A DNA stretch of 41,789 nt, from the IMG/VR virus record IMGVR_UViG_3300037507_002918, positions 1 through 41,789 of that record. The stretch is one strand, 5' to 3'. The DNA comes from a virus. The notes beneath the pieces were generated by a model. That model was not told where the DNA came from and did not search any database. It saw only the letters and a program-made list of their open reading frames with translations. A program made the position numbers and the translations under genes. This document shows positions 28,707 to 37,790 of the stretch, in pieces; positions within the stretch are counted from its first letter, which is position 1, and each line of letters starts with the position of its first letter.

Positions 28707-31700
28707 ATGGGCCGCAAATACACAGAGGAATGTTGTTGTGTCAAGGAATCGCTCTATGGGTACGAAGTAAACCCGGAGCCGATAAACGCGGCGTTTGACT
28801 TAAAAGCCAGTTACGTTTCGATCGACCGTCCAAAATACGGTCAGGGCGAGGCTATCTATTACGCCGCGGCATCGCCGCCAACTGGCTACCATCTTGAATC
28901 GGTAGCCCGCGTAAAGATTTGGGATCAAGTAGAGGCTACGCTAACGGCCAAACTTGTTCCGCGACCTATGCCGGCGGCGTGGTTTCCGGTAGCCCATTGG
29001 AACTACGACGCAAGCATCCACAACGTAGGTCAGAATACGGGCGCGCATCCTCTGTATGAACTAAACGTAAACTCATGCTCTGTACCAACCACGATTATTC
29101 CTGCATATTATTACGGGGATAATGATGATGTCGTTGAAGGTTTTAGTGACTTTGCGGAGCCGGCGCAGGGTTCTTTTCCAGCGAACCCCGGAACAAGCCT
29201 TTCGCAACTAACTGCCGCGGCCCGCGAGGGGCTTGGCGATATTGTGTTGTATTGCCTGAGTATGGGGATCAATACGGCAAGCCGATTTAATCAAGTGGAT
29301 GGCGGATGGGTAACCTCGCCTTTCCCAAACAACTGGCCCAACTACAACTATTCGTTCCCGATGCAGACATTCGGGTATGACAGTTCTTTTTTCTTGGCGA
29401 TGGATGGGCAATCGCGTTGGGTTCTTGGCACTTCAAACGACTCCCCCGGAAACCAATACAACTACTACGCAGGGGACGAGCCTCTAGAACACGGAAGGCG
29501 AAGACGCGCGTGGTTCAAACTTGAAGTAGGCACATACTTGCCCGGTAATCCTCCCGGCGACATTAGCGAGCAGGCCGTAATAACTGCACACACTTTTTGC
29601 CCGCGGCTTCCTTCATTCCCGCTGTACACCGGGCGAACCCGGGAAACCTCCGCATATCCGGTGAAGTATTTCGAGGTAACGCACGAAGCGGATCGAAACG
29701 CATACGCCTCGTTTTATTTTTTCACAAATAAAACAATCAAGCAGTTCAACGGGAACGAAGTAACTGTTTATAGAAACGGTGTGCAAGTTCTTTCCGCGAC
29801 TTACCCAACAATCGAGCAAAGCCGCGCGGCCACGCAAGAAGAGGGAACATACCTGATTGTGAATGAGGTAACTGGCGCGACCGACGACCCATCCACGCCT
29901 TTGTGGTATTCAAGGGATATGCGGTTTCACAAGGCTTTCGATTGTATCGTTATTGACAAGACTCCACCAGTGGTTTCGTTTGAAGCGATTGATGATTTTT
30001 TTGGCACAACCACTGCGCCATACGGAATCGGCTCGGCCATTATTCCTACGGAGCCGATTGGGTCATACGGTGGCACTTATGAAATGTTAGATGATGCTGG
30101 TATTCTGATTGGTCAATCTTATGGAGGATCAGGTTTTTCCGGCGGTGGAGCGGGGCCAAGGCAGCGAACTATCACTCTTAATGCAGGTGGCTTGTGGGAT
30201 TACGCGGGGAACTTGCCGGAGCGCGTAATGAGCCACCCGCTAACGATCCACGATTACCCGGTGAGTTATTATTTCCCCGGCGCAAAGCCAAAACTATCAA
30301 GGTTTGAGAAACGCACAAGAACGCAAGCGGAGAAAGTGCAGACGGTAACGCTAGAGTTTGACCGCAAGATAAATCCGGCCGGCGTTACCGCTTCGCAGTT
30401 TACATTAGACAAAGATAACCAGCGCGTTTCCGGGTTGACGGCGGAACCGATCGGGGATGGCAGCCTAGCGTGGAAAATCACGATCCCGCTAGACATACAA
30501 ACCCCGCGATCGTTTTTCGTCGTGACCTACAACCCCGGCGGCAACGTCTACACTGACGATATCCTGACCGTGCGAGGCTCATCGCGGGCATCATTTCCGA
30601 CCACCGGCAAATACAAAACAAAATACGTCTACGCTGACGATGACGGGGTTGATCGCTGGTTCTCGTGGTCGCTTTCCGGCTACGTTTCCATCGCGCAAGG
30701 CGAGGCGCCGCTGTTCCCGTATGGCGGGCATTATGACCCGGAGCCTACAGTGCTGGCCGCCCGCACTTCGTGGATTATGGCCGATATGAACGGGCATCCG
30801 CGTTGTATTGATCCTCAGTCATGGATGTGGAACCCATTTATAGGCAGGGTTGCATCGATCACTACCACAAAAACAATCGACACAACAAAGACGGCATCCG
30901 AAGCGCAAACGATTGAGCCGGGGAACCCTAGTGGTTTCATGCTCCCAAACGGTGAAACGAAATACGGCCGGTATGATGAAGTAAACTTTAAGCAATACGA
31001 AAACCGCAGGGGTTTTATTCCGGCAGTGCCTTCGCCAACGTCACCGCGTGAAGGCTGTTCCTATTTCGGGCTGACAACCACAATAGACCCGTCGCCGCCG
31101 GCTGCGGTGCATGAATGCGCGGCGCCGAGTGAAAACCAGAAACATAGTTCCGCGATTATCTCGGATGGCGAAATAACAAGTTTTATCGTTTCGATGGAAA
31201 TGCGGGACACAAGCGGGAATCTCATAACAGATTTTTCTAATGACTCGTATTTAGGTTATGGTGTCGATGGGTTCGACATAGGAACGCCATTTGATGCTGC
31301 CGAAAAAATAATGGCTTTCGGAGGATTCGAGTATACTTTTATCTCAACGCTTCAAGGGCGGCCGCTCGCTCAAAATGTCTGGAGTTGCATAGACGGCGTT
31401 AGGGGGAATGGCTATCCGTCGAGGGTTATGCGCACCGGGTCGCCTACCCTATGCGATGAAAATAATCAGAAATACTATCGCTTCACTATGACTGAGCCAG
31501 GAGGAACGACGTTTAGCAGGGGGCAGCGCGGCGGAAAGACGCGAACCGCGCAGGCGGTTTTTACACAGGATTCGATGCAGGCAACGCTATCGTTATTTCG
31601 GGACACTAAGACATATCCAAACCTTTACACTACAGTTCTTGGAAACCTATCCATTTCACTTTCGTTTCGAATGGCCGTAAAGAGAACCACGACCTATACG

Positions 31701-32012
31701 GAGTATGGAATAAGCGGCAGCCCGATTGGGTATATCAAGACATACTATTACGGAAATCCCGGGGTATGCCCTTCCACGTTGGTTGCTGCTAGTGATGATC
31801 GCGCTACCGGCGAGGCTGTGTATGCTGAATCGCAAATGCAACAGATAGGCCAGCCGAAAGAAGTGGTAGGCAGGTTTTTTGATTATGTAGGCGGAACTTT
31901 CCAGTTGTCGAAACTTGAAGAAATAGCACTCGGACAGGGGCAGACGATCACGAAAGAACTATTTCAGCAAGGCCCTACAAGAATATGGACGGTAAAAATC
32001 CGCAAGGGCTAG
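28707..32012 (+). CDS. Large tail-tip / host-recognition protein (1101 aa)
   Basis: An N-terminal Cys-containing start (ECCCVKESLYGYEVNPEP) is followed by long beta-rich, Tyr/Asn/Gly-rich regions. An Ig-like or CopC-like module lies near residues 535-610 (VTLEFDRKINPAGVTASQFTL). No chaperone or peptidase motif was recognised. Size, last position in the tail cluster, and looser codon use fit a host-contact protein. Part of the gene (29000-31900) is clearly lower in GC than the head genes, suggesting exchange of host-specificity domains. Confidence 0.65.
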   Translation: MGRKYTEECCCVKESLYGYEVNPEPINAAFDLKASYVSIDRPKYGQGEAIYYAAASPPTGYHLESVARVKIWDQVEATLTAKLVPRPMPAAWFPVAHWNYDASIHNVGQNTGAHPLYELNVNSCSVPTTIIPAYYYGDNDDVVEGFSDFAEPAQGSFPANPGTSLSQLTAAAREGLGDIVLYCLSMGINTASRFNQVDGGWVTSPFPNNWPNYNYSFPMQTFGYDSSFFLAMDGQSRWVLGTSNDSPGNQYNYYAGDEPLEHGRRRRAWFKLEVGTYLPGNPPGDISEQAVITAHTFCPRLPSFPLYTGRTRETSAYPVKYFEVTHEADRNAYASFYFFTNKTIKQFNGNEVTVYRNGVQVLSATYPTIEQSRAATQEEGTYLIVNEVTGATDDPSTPLWYSRDMRFHKAFDCIVIDKTPPVVSFEAIDDFFGTTTAPYGIGSAIIPTEPIGSYGGTYEMLDDAGILIGQSYGGSGFSGGGAGPRQRTITLNAGGLWDYAGNLPERVMSHPLTIHDYPVSYYFPGAKPKLSRFEKRTRTQAEKVQTVTLEFDRKINPAGVTASQFTLDKDNQRVSGLTAEPIGDGSLAWKITIPLDIQTPRSFFVVTYNPGGNVYTDDILTVRGSSRASFPTTGKYKTKYVYADDDGVDRWFSWSLSGYVSIAQGEAPLFPYGGHYDPEPTVLAARTSWIMADMNGHPRCIDPQSWMWNPFIGRVASITTTKTIDTTKTASEAQTIEPGNPSGFMLPNGETKYGRYDEVNFKQYENRRGFIPAVPSPTSPREGCSYFGLTTTIDPSPPAAVHECAAPSENQKHSSAIISDGEITSFIVSMEMRDTSGNLITDFSNDSYLGYGVDGFDIGTPFDAAEKIMAFGGFEYTFISTLQGRPLAQNVWSCIDGVRGNGYPSRVMRTGSPTLCDENNQKYYRFTMTEPGGTTFSRGQRGGKTRTAQAVFTQDSMQATLSLFRDTKTYPNLYTTVLGNLSISLSFRMAVKRTTTYTEYGISGSPIGYIKTYYYGNPGVCPSTLVAASDDRATGEAVYAESQMQQIGQPKEVVGRFFDYVGGTFQLSKLEEIALGQGQTITKELFQQGPTRIWTVKIRKG

Positions 32013-32218
32013 GCGACGTTGTGGCGGTTGCCTTTGCTAGCATCGGCATCACGGTCGATCGTGCGCAGCGGCTAGCCAATGCCGTAGGCGTGGCCGATTG
32101 CGGGTGCGGTCGCCGCCGCGAGGCGCTCAATCGGGCTTTCCCCTTCGGCCCCCGGCCCCCGGAAAATCCCCCGCCCGCGACCATAGACCAATCGGGCGAG
32201 GCTGCCGGCCCGCGATAA
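31985..32218 (+). CDS. Small Cys-motif protein (77 aa)
   Basis: NPQGLGDVVAVAFASIGITVDRA and VADCGCGRRREALNRAFPFG form the pattern of a short phage family with GLGDVV and CxC-x-RR-x-ALN motifs. The Cys/Arg block may bind metal or nucleic acid. The gene starts inside the end of the tail-tip gene in another frame, so expression is coupled. The rest is a Pro-rich tail. Confidence 0.6.
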   Translation: MDGKNPQGLGDVVAVAFASIGITVDRAQRLANAVGVADCGCGRRREALNRAFPFGPRPPENPPPATIDQSGEAAGPR

Positions 32219-32241
32219 TCACGCGGCGAGGAGTCGCCAGC

Positions 32242-32523
32242 GTGAAACGTACCGCGCGGATCGAAGTCAACGGGCAACGTTGGAGCGTGAAGCGCTGCCG
32301 CGTTCCGCCGTCCATTCACGGGGATTGCGATTACGAAACGCGAACCATTCGCGTTTCCTCAAAACTCCACGGCGAGGATTTCCTAAATACGCTCATTCAT
32401 GAATACCTACACGCAAGGTTTCCCGATCTGTCCGAAGAATGCGTTAGTGAAAACGGCGACACGCTAGCCGCGCTGATTACGTTCGCAGAGTTTTTCCACG
32501 TTGACGATCAACCGGAGGACTAA
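32242..32523 (+). CDS. HExxH putative zinc metalloprotein, SprT/M48-like core (93 aa)
   Basis: LIHEYLHARFPDLSEECVSE gives HExxH (residues 53-57) and a glutamate about ten residues later (E65/E66), the ligand set of gluzincin peptidases. The domain is short but this HExxH-plus-DLSEE form occurs in small phage proteins. GTG 32242 follows GGCGAGGAG. Substrate is unknown, and it could be a peptidase or a catalytically retired zinc protein. The stop overlaps the next start. Confidence 0.65.
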   Translation: MKRTARIEVNGQRWSVKRCRVPPSIHGDCDYETRTIRVSSKLHGEDFLNTLIHEYLHARFPDLSEECVSENGDTLAALITFAEFFHVDDQPED

Positions 32524-33524
32524 TGCCCGCCGCCTGCCCGCTGACCAAAACCGCCACCGATTTAGTTCGCAAGCATCCGCGCCAGCCGGCGCGTTCGCTG
32601 GCGCGAATGCTAGTCAAGCGATCCCGCGGGGCGCTGACCGTCGAGGCCGCGCGATGCCGCATCCGGCGCATTATCGGGCAGTCTGGCAAGGCTGCCCGCA
32701 AGAAGGCCGCGCATCCGCGCCCGGCTCGCGCGCCCGGCGAGGGCTTGCCCATGCCCAAAACAAAAGCGAAGCCACGAACCCCCTACCGGATGCCGGTTGT
32801 CGGGCGTATCGGAATCCTTTCGGATATCCACGTTCCCTATCATTCAAACCGGGCGCTAGCCGCGGCCGTTTCATATCTGCAAGGCCGCGGCATCGACGGG
32901 CTATTGCTCAATGGGGATTTCGCGGATTTCTATTCGATCAGCCGCTGGGAGAAAAACCCCGCGGAGCGCGACCTAGCCGGCGAGTTGCAACAAGTTCGCG
33001 CGGTGCTCGGGTGGCTGCGGCAATCCTTCCCCACGATTCCGATTGTCGCGAAAACCGGAAACCATGAGGAGCGTTGGGAGGCGTGGTTGTTTCAACACGC
33101 GCCAGAGATTAGCGCCGAAACCGCTATGGGGCTTCGCGCGTGGTTGCATCTCGACAAACACAATATCGAACTAGTCGAAAACCGCCGCATCGTGATGGCC
33201 GGCAAGTTGCCAATCCTCCACGGCCACGAACTGCCGCGGGGGCAATCCTCGCCCGTCAATCAAGCCCGCGGCGCCTACGTTCGAACCAATCACTCCGTAA
33301 TGGTCGGCCACGGCCACCGCACTAGTAGCCACGCGCAATCAAACCTATGGCACGATGAGGCGTGCGCGTGGTCTACGGGCTGCCTATGCGACCTATCGCC
33401 CGATTACGCTTCGGTTGCGAATCAATGGAACTGGGGGTTTGCGATCGTAGACGTTGCGAAGGGCGGAACCTATTCCGTTGAAAACTTCCGCATCGCGAAG
33501 GATGGAGCGATTCGAACGTCGTGA
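32523..33524 (+). CDS. Calcineurin-like metallophosphoesterase with N-terminal helical domain (333 aa)
   Basis: All five family motifs are present: DIH (101-103), GDFAD (131-135), GNHE (179-182), HGH (233-235) and GHGH (262-265). The first 80 residues are basic and HTH-like (SLARMLVKRSRGALTVEAARCRIRR) and could bind DNA. Such proteins act on nucleic acid ends, nucleotides or phosphorylated proteins. The overlap with the zinc-protein gene suggests they are made together. Substrate is not predictable. Confidence 0.78.
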   Translation: MPAACPLTKTATDLVRKHPRQPARSLARMLVKRSRGALTVEAARCRIRRIIGQSGKAARKKAAHPRPARAPGEGLPMPKTKAKPRTPYRMPVVGRIGILSDIHVPYHSNRALAAAVSYLQGRGIDGLLLNGDFADFYSISRWEKNPAERDLAGELQQVRAVLGWLRQSFPTIPIVAKTGNHEERWEAWLFQHAPEISAETAMGLRAWLHLDKHNIELVENRRIVMAGKLPILHGHELPRGQSSPVNQARGAYVRTNHSVMVGHGHRTSSHAQSNLWHDEACAWSTGCLCDLSPDYASVANQWNWGFAIVDVAKGGTYSVENFRIAKDGAIRTS

Positions 33525-34096
33525 AACTCTCGCCCGAATACTTCGCGCAAGCCAAGCAGCGGGCGCTACGTTTCAGCGGCTGCCTAGATGCCGGAACTTC
33601 CGGCGCACTAGCCGGCGACGTTATGCGGTTGCTGGCTTACATTGACGAACACACCCCCGGAGGAAAGACGATGAAAACGGAAACGGAAACGGAAACGATT
33701 TCGGCTGATTGGATTCTGCAAGGTGAGCGCGAAATGAAAGGCCGCGGAGGGCCGCAGCCGTCAGTTGAGGAAGCCGCGCCCCGCCTTGTTGGCGACGGTT
33801 TGTTATCGCCAGAGCGCGAGCCATCGGCCGCGGAGCGTTTGCTATCCGATGCAATCGAAACCACCGCGGCGCGCCGCGCAAAGTATGCGCCGCCGCTGGA
33901 GCATTTCGCGCGAACGATCGGCGCGATCAATGCGATTTTCGCGCACAAACTCCGCGAGCCTTTCACGCCGGGAGATTGGGCGATTTTCATGCAGTTGGAT
34001 AAGTTCGCGCGGCATCAAGGGCAGCCGCAGCGCGATAACCAACTAGATGCCGCCGGCTACGCGGCGTGTTGGGCGGAAGCCGATCCGCAGCCATAG
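33521..34096 (+). CDS. DUF6378-like phage protein (191 aa, or 141 aa from internal start)
   Basis: AARRAKYAPPLEHFARTIGAI, then FTPGDWAIFMQLDKFARHQ, then RDNQLDAAGYAACW match a phage family (DUF6378-like) distantly related to nucleotide pyrophosphohydrolase-type helices. GTG 33521 overlaps the previous gene. A second, stronger start is ATG 33671 behind GGAGGAAAG (33659-33667), which begins with the MKTETETETI tandem. The N-terminal 50 residues may be a separate coupled domain. Three ACGGA triplets follow this ATG. Confidence 0.62.
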   Translation: MKLSPEYFAQAKQRALRFSGCLDAGTSGALAGDVMRLLAYIDEHTPGGKTMKTETETETISADWILQGEREMKGRGGPQPSVEEAAPRLVGDGLLSPEREPSAAERLLSDAIETTAARRAKYAPPLEHFARTIGAINAIFAHKLREPFTPGDWAIFMQLDKFARHQGQPQRDNQLDAAGYAACWAEADPQP

Positions 34097-34147
34097 ACGG
34101 GGCTGATTAGAGGCTGCCGCTATAGGCTGAAAACGGAGGCCGTAGCG

Positions 34148-34378
34148 GTGATATCTAGGGTGAGTTCGTGGCGCAAGGGAGGGCCGGAAGGCCGCGAGGC
34201 TCTGCCGCCCGCCGGCTCCGTTGACCATACCGCCACGGTCGGCACTCAATCCCAAACCTTTTGGGGCAAGGTAACAAGCCGGCCGGCGCCAACGCGGGCG
34301 GATATTGAATACGCGGCGTGGCGGCTTGGCTGTAACTATGCGGCAGCGAAACGCGCAATAGAGGAAGGGCTAATCTAG
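34148..34378 (+). CDS. Small protein (76 aa)
   Basis: GTG 34148 sits 8 nt after GGAGG (34135-34139), one of the best ribosome sites in the window. The last 35 residues (TRADIEYAAWRLGCNYAAAKRAIEEG) form a helical unit similar to small DNA-binding heads. Function is not known. Its stop overlaps the GTG of the next gene. Confidence 0.55.
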   Translation: MISRVSSWRKGGPEGREALPPAGSVDHTATVGTQSQTFWGKVTSRPAPTRADIEYAAWRLGCNYAAAKRAIEEGLI

Positions 34379-34890
34379 TGGCGGAAAGCCTGACCGATAT
34401 TTTTAGCGGAACGTTTTCGACGCGCCTGCAATGGACGCGCGTGGATTCGCAGGAAGTGGGCGCGGTAACCGATAGGCAGACCGTGGCCGGCTCCTACGCA
34501 ATCGCGGACGGCTCGGGGGCCGCTGCCGCCGATGTCGTCTGGTGCGACACGCGAACGATTCCCGCAAACTCTTTCGACGCGCTGGATTTGCTGGCGCTCA
34601 CTCAATCGGTGGTCGGCGTTTCTGTTCCTTGCACGATTCGGCAGTTGCGGGTTTTGCGCGTGGCGAATAACAACGCCACCGCCGGAAACGAAATCCTAGT
34701 TGGCAGCAACGAAGCCGGCACGATTTACGCATTCAAGGTCGGCCCCGGCAGCGAGGTTGCCGCCGTTAATCAACTCGACGGCTGGCCGGTAACGTCAGAA
34801 AACGCAACGCTGCGGATCGCGAATCCGAACGCTACCGCCGTCGCCTATTCGATTTATTTGGTCGGCACTTCCGTAGCGGCGGGGGCGTGA
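34378..34890 (+). CDS. Beta-rich structural-like protein (170 aa)
   Basis: GTG start coupled to the previous stop. DIFSGTFSTRLQWTRVDSQ and IPANSFDALDLLALTQSVVG, then TIRQLRVLRVANNN and IANPNATAVAYSIYLVGTS, give a jelly-roll-like pattern. It shares order and phrasing with the next protein, suggesting a pair of related capsid or tail decoration proteins located outside the main structural block. Confidence 0.55.
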   Translation: MAESLTDIFSGTFSTRLQWTRVDSQEVGAVTDRQTVAGSYAIADGSGAAAADVVWCDTRTIPANSFDALDLLALTQSVVGVSVPCTIRQLRVLRVANNNATAGNEILVGSNEAGTIYAFKVGPGSEVAAVNQLDGWPVTSENATLRIANPNATAVAYSIYLVGTSVAAGA

Positions 34891-35594
34891 TGGCAACGGC
34901 TTTTTCTCTCACCGGCTCTATCCGCTTCGTGCCTAGGCTCATCGACACGCTAGCCGCCACCGAAGTAACCGACACGGCAACCGCGTCGATCGCGCTGGGG
35001 CTGGCCGATGGCACGGCAGCCGGGGCCGCTAATGGCTACTGGCGCGACGTTGTGACGGTGGCGCCGGGCGCGTCAACGTCTATCGATCTGCGGGCGCTGC
35101 CGCTCATCGCGTTCGGTGGCACGGGAACGCTATCGCTGGCGACCGTCAAGGCTCTATTGATCGTCAACGGTTCGGAATCCGAGGGCGTAACGATCAACGC
35201 CAGCGGTTCGAATCTTTGGGCGGGCTACATTGCCGGCAGCGCAGCCATTGGCGCGCAGGCCGTTTGGCTGGCGTCGAATCCCGGCGCTGGCTGGCCTACC
35301 AGCGCAACCTCGCGAACGGTGACGATCGCCAACGCGGCGCAATCCGTTTCGCTTACCGGCAACCTCGCCAGCGCTTCGGCCACGGTGGCCGCGCTATCCT
35401 CGACGGCCGCGCTTCGCGTGGGGCTTGCGGTTACCGGAACGGGCATCCCGGCCGGGGCGACGGTGGCCGCGATCAATAGCGCCACCAGCATCACGCTATC
35501 GGCCGCCGCCACGGCGAACGCTACCGGCGGGGCGCTCACTTTCACAAATCCGCCCGCCGTTTTGCAACTTTATATCGTGGGGGTCAAGGTATGA
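34887..35594 (+). CDS. Beta-rich structural-like protein with Ala/Thr repeats (235 aa)
   Basis: Begins with GTGATG, coupled to the previous gene. The first 150 residues align in layout with the protein encoded at 34378 (SIDLRALPLIAF versus DALDLLALTQS; TVTIANAAQSVSL versus TLRIANPNATAV). The C-terminal part (ATVAALSSTAALRVGLAVTG) is a bacterial Ig-like or repeat beta domain. It may be a virion surface protein. Confidence 0.55.
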   Translation: MMATAFSLTGSIRFVPRLIDTLAATEVTDTATASIALGLADGTAAGAANGYWRDVVTVAPGASTSIDLRALPLIAFGGTGTLSLATVKALLIVNGSESEGVTINASGSNLWAGYIAGSAAIGAQAVWLASNPGAGWPTSATSRTVTIANAAQSVSLTGNLASASATVAALSSTAALRVGLAVTGTGIPAGATVAAINSATSITLSAAATANATGGALTFTNPPAVLQLYIVGVKV

Positions 35595-36145
35595 TTGTAA
35601 GCGTGGTTTTAGCCGTCGCTGGCTGCGCCGTGTTTGGCTGGCCGTATATCCAGCGGTTCTATGCGGCGCTGGATTGGTCGCATATCGACAAGCGCCATAT
35701 CGCTGCCGCGTTCCTCATCGCCGCGGCGCTCGCGTTTGCCCTTGCCCCGTCTGGCGAATCCGACTCGCCATCACCAACGCCGGCGCCCGGCGGGCCGCTA
35801 AACCTTCGCGGCTTATGGGTCGGCGGCTCTGCTAGCGCGGACGCTTCCACCGTTGGCGCGCTCTGTTTGGAGTTGGCAGACGAAATCGAATGGGATTCGA
35901 TGACGGGCAAACCGCCGCGATGGTCTACCGGGGTGGCGATCGATGAACTTCGGCAGAGCGCCCGCGAGTTGCGTTGCCGCGGCGAATCAATCGGGGATAG
36001 GCAGCCAAAAGCGGCTGACGCGATCGCCGCATATCTGGACGCGGAGGTAGGAACTTCCGGCGGGCCGGTAACCCCGGAGCAGCGAGCCGCGTGGATTTCT
36101 GCGCTGCGAACCATAGGGGAGGCCGCCAGTGACGCAGCGCGCTAA
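35591..36145 (+). CDS. Membrane protein of the putative lysis cassette (184 aa)
   Basis: Two hydrophobic segments (SVVLAVAGCAVFGWPY, residues 3-18; HIAAAFLIAAALAFALA, 36-52) precede a Ser/Pro linker and a soluble helical domain of about 110 residues. It overlaps the start of the peptidase gene by 17 nt. The layout suits a holin or anchoring partner, with the helical part outside or inside the membrane. No known holin family is recognised. Confidence 0.6.
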   Translation: MIVSVVLAVAGCAVFGWPYIQRFYAALDWSHIDKRHIAAAFLIAAALAFALAPSGESDSPSPTPAPGGPLNLRGLWVGGSASADASTVGALCLELADEIEWDSMTGKPPRWSTGVAIDELRQSARELRCRGESIGDRQPKAADAIAAYLDAEVGTSGGPVTPEQRAAWISALRTIGEAASDAAR

Positions 36146-37241
36146 AGCGTTTTCGATTTCGGCCATTCTGTTTGTAGTCGTTACTTCCGCGCTAGGCGTG
36201 GTTGTGGCGCGCTACACAAACACGATCCTCGACCGCGTGGAGCGGCGCGCGTTTGGCTACACGCCAGACCCGGAAGGAACGCAAGCGTTCCTAGCAACGC
36301 TCGGGGACGAAAGATTTTTCGCGCAGGCCGGCGCCGATGCGATGCAAAACGCAAAGGGCATCGATACGTTTCTATATCGCCAAATGGATAAGGCGCATCA
36401 GGCTAGATATGGAAAGCCTTTCGTAGTCGGCCGGCAGTTGATCGGGGATTGTGTCGCATGGGGTGCGATGCACGCGATTTTTTGCCAAGATTCTGTGTCG
36501 TGGTCGCTTGGCAAACTGCCAGAGCCGCCGCGAATGCCAAGCACAGAGGCCATCTACGGCGGCGCGAGGGTCGAGGCGAGAGGAAAGCCGGGGGACGGGG
36601 CGCAGCCTTACGGCGGCTGGAATGACGGCGCGACGGGATTTGGCGCGGCAAAGTTTTTGCGCGAGTTCGGCGTGGTCTACCGCGAGCCGGTAAATGGAAT
36701 CGACCTAACCACCTATAGCGGCGACCGCGCGAAACAGTGGGGCGCGTATGGTTGCGGTGGCAAGGGTGATAAGGGGGTGATGGATGGCATCGCTAAACAG
36801 CATCCATGCAAACACGTTGTAAGCGTTCGAACATGGGACGAACTAGCCGCGGCGATCGAGAGCGGCTATCCGTGTACGCTGGCATCTTCGCAGGGGTTCC
36901 AATCTGTTCGCAACCGCGACGGCATCGCGGAGGCAAGCGGAACATGGATGCACCAGATGGCGGCCCTAGCGGTGCGCCACAAAAAAAACGGATCGCCGGA
37001 TGATTGCGTTCTCCTTCTTAATAGTTGGTCGCCTAACTGGATATCCGGGCCGAAATGGCCGGCGGATCAGCCGGATGGTTCGTTTTGGGCTAGGCGCTCC
37101 GTAGTGGAGCGAATGCTGGAAGATGCTTGGGCGATCGGCGACACGAACGGATTTAAGTATCGCGATTTAAACCATCGCGATTGGTTGCAACCTAACGTCG
37201 AATCTTCGAACATTCTGGATACATCGCATGACCGAAACTAG
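36129..37241 (+). CDS. Membrane-anchored papain-like cysteine peptidase, candidate endolysin (370 aa)
   Basis: An uncleaved signal-anchor-like helix (residues 8-28, SISAILFVVVTSALGVVV) precedes a papain-fold domain. The catalytic order Gln-Cys-His-Asn is visible: Q103 and C108 in RQLIGDCVAWG, H275 in WMHQMAALAVRH, N298 in LLNSWS. Such C1-type peptidases are rare in phages. Here it lies amid small membrane proteins at the end of the late region, where an endolysin is expected, and no muramidase, amidase or transglycosylase is found anywhere in the window. Degradation of a protein-rich envelope is the inferred role. A virion or host-control protease is an alternative. Confidence 0.75.
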   Translation: MTQRAKAFSISAILFVVVTSALGVVVARYTNTILDRVERRAFGYTPDPEGTQAFLATLGDERFFAQAGADAMQNAKGIDTFLYRQMDKAHQARYGKPFVVGRQLIGDCVAWGAMHAIFCQDSVSWSLGKLPEPPRMPSTEAIYGGARVEARGKPGDGAQPYGGWNDGATGFGAAKFLREFGVVYREPVNGIDLTTYSGDRAKQWGAYGCGGKGDKGVMDGIAKQHPCKHVVSVRTWDELAAAIESGYPCTLASSQGFQSVRNRDGIAEASGTWMHQMAALAVRHKKNGSPDDCVLLLNSWSPNWISGPKWPADQPDGSFWARRSVVERMLEDAWAIGDTNGFKYRDLNHRDWLQPNVESSNILDTSHDRN

Positions 37242-37536
37242 CGCCGCGATCGTAGCCCCGGCCGGCGAATCGCGAGAGTTCCCAAAGTTTGACCGCAAAA
37301 CAATCACGCTAGCCGTCGCCATTTTCGCGGGCGGCTGGATGATAGGGCAACAGGCTGGCGATTCGTTTTTGCCGTGGCAGCCCAACGGCAAAAGCCGTCC
37401 CGTAGCGAAGTTTTTCGCGCGGCTTGCGAAAACAGGGTTATGGCTAATGCTCGCCGCAGAGCAACCGCAGACGGCTAGCCATTACACGAATCACGCTTAT
37501 CGGCACGGCGAACTAAATCACCGGGAGGGTTGGTAA
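37228..37536 (+). CDS. Small membrane protein of the lysis region (102 aa)
   Basis: One clear hydrophobic segment (ITLAVAIFAGGWMIG, about residues 26-41) and a weaker one (KTGLWLMLAAE). It starts within the last codons of the peptidase gene and ends overlapping the next gene. The size and one-to-two-span topology suit a holin or spanin-like factor, but no family is recognised. Confidence 0.6.
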   Translation: MTETSAAIVAPAGESREFPKFDRKTITLAVAIFAGGWMIGQQAGDSFLPWQPNGKSRPVAKFFARLAKTGLWLMLAAEQPQTASHYTNHAYRHGELNHREGW

Positions 37537-37787
37537 TGTTTTCGCTTATCGGGTGGATTGTCTGCGGGCTTATCGCGGGGTCGATCGCGGAATGGTTCGT
37601 TCCGCTTGATAAGCCGTCGCCGGGGTGGCAGACGATCGCTATCGGCGTGGCCGGTAGCATCGTTGGCGGCATGGTAAACGGGTTGCTTACTGGCGATGCC
37701 TACTCGCCGGCTGGCCTAGTGTGGTCTGTCATTGGCGCGGTGCTATGTCTGTTTGTGTACCGATCGTTCGCGGCTCGGGGGGTCTGA
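37536..37787 (+). CDS. GlsB/YeaQ/YmgE-like membrane protein, holin candidate (83 aa)
   Basis: MFSLIGWIVCGLIAGSIAEW, then GVAGSIVGGMVNGLL and a final GLVWSVIGAVLCLFVYR. Three membrane spans with the GLIAGxxAE motif are the pattern of the transglycosylase-associated/YeaQ family. Small members of this type are often found in phage lysis cassettes and proposed as holins. ATG 37536 overlaps the previous stop and follows GGGAGGG. Confidence 0.72.
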   Translation: MFSLIGWIVCGLIAGSIAEWFVPLDKPSPGWQTIAIGVAGSIVGGMVNGLLTGDAYSPAGLVWSVIGAVLCLFVYRSFAARGV

Positions 37788-37790
37788 CAA

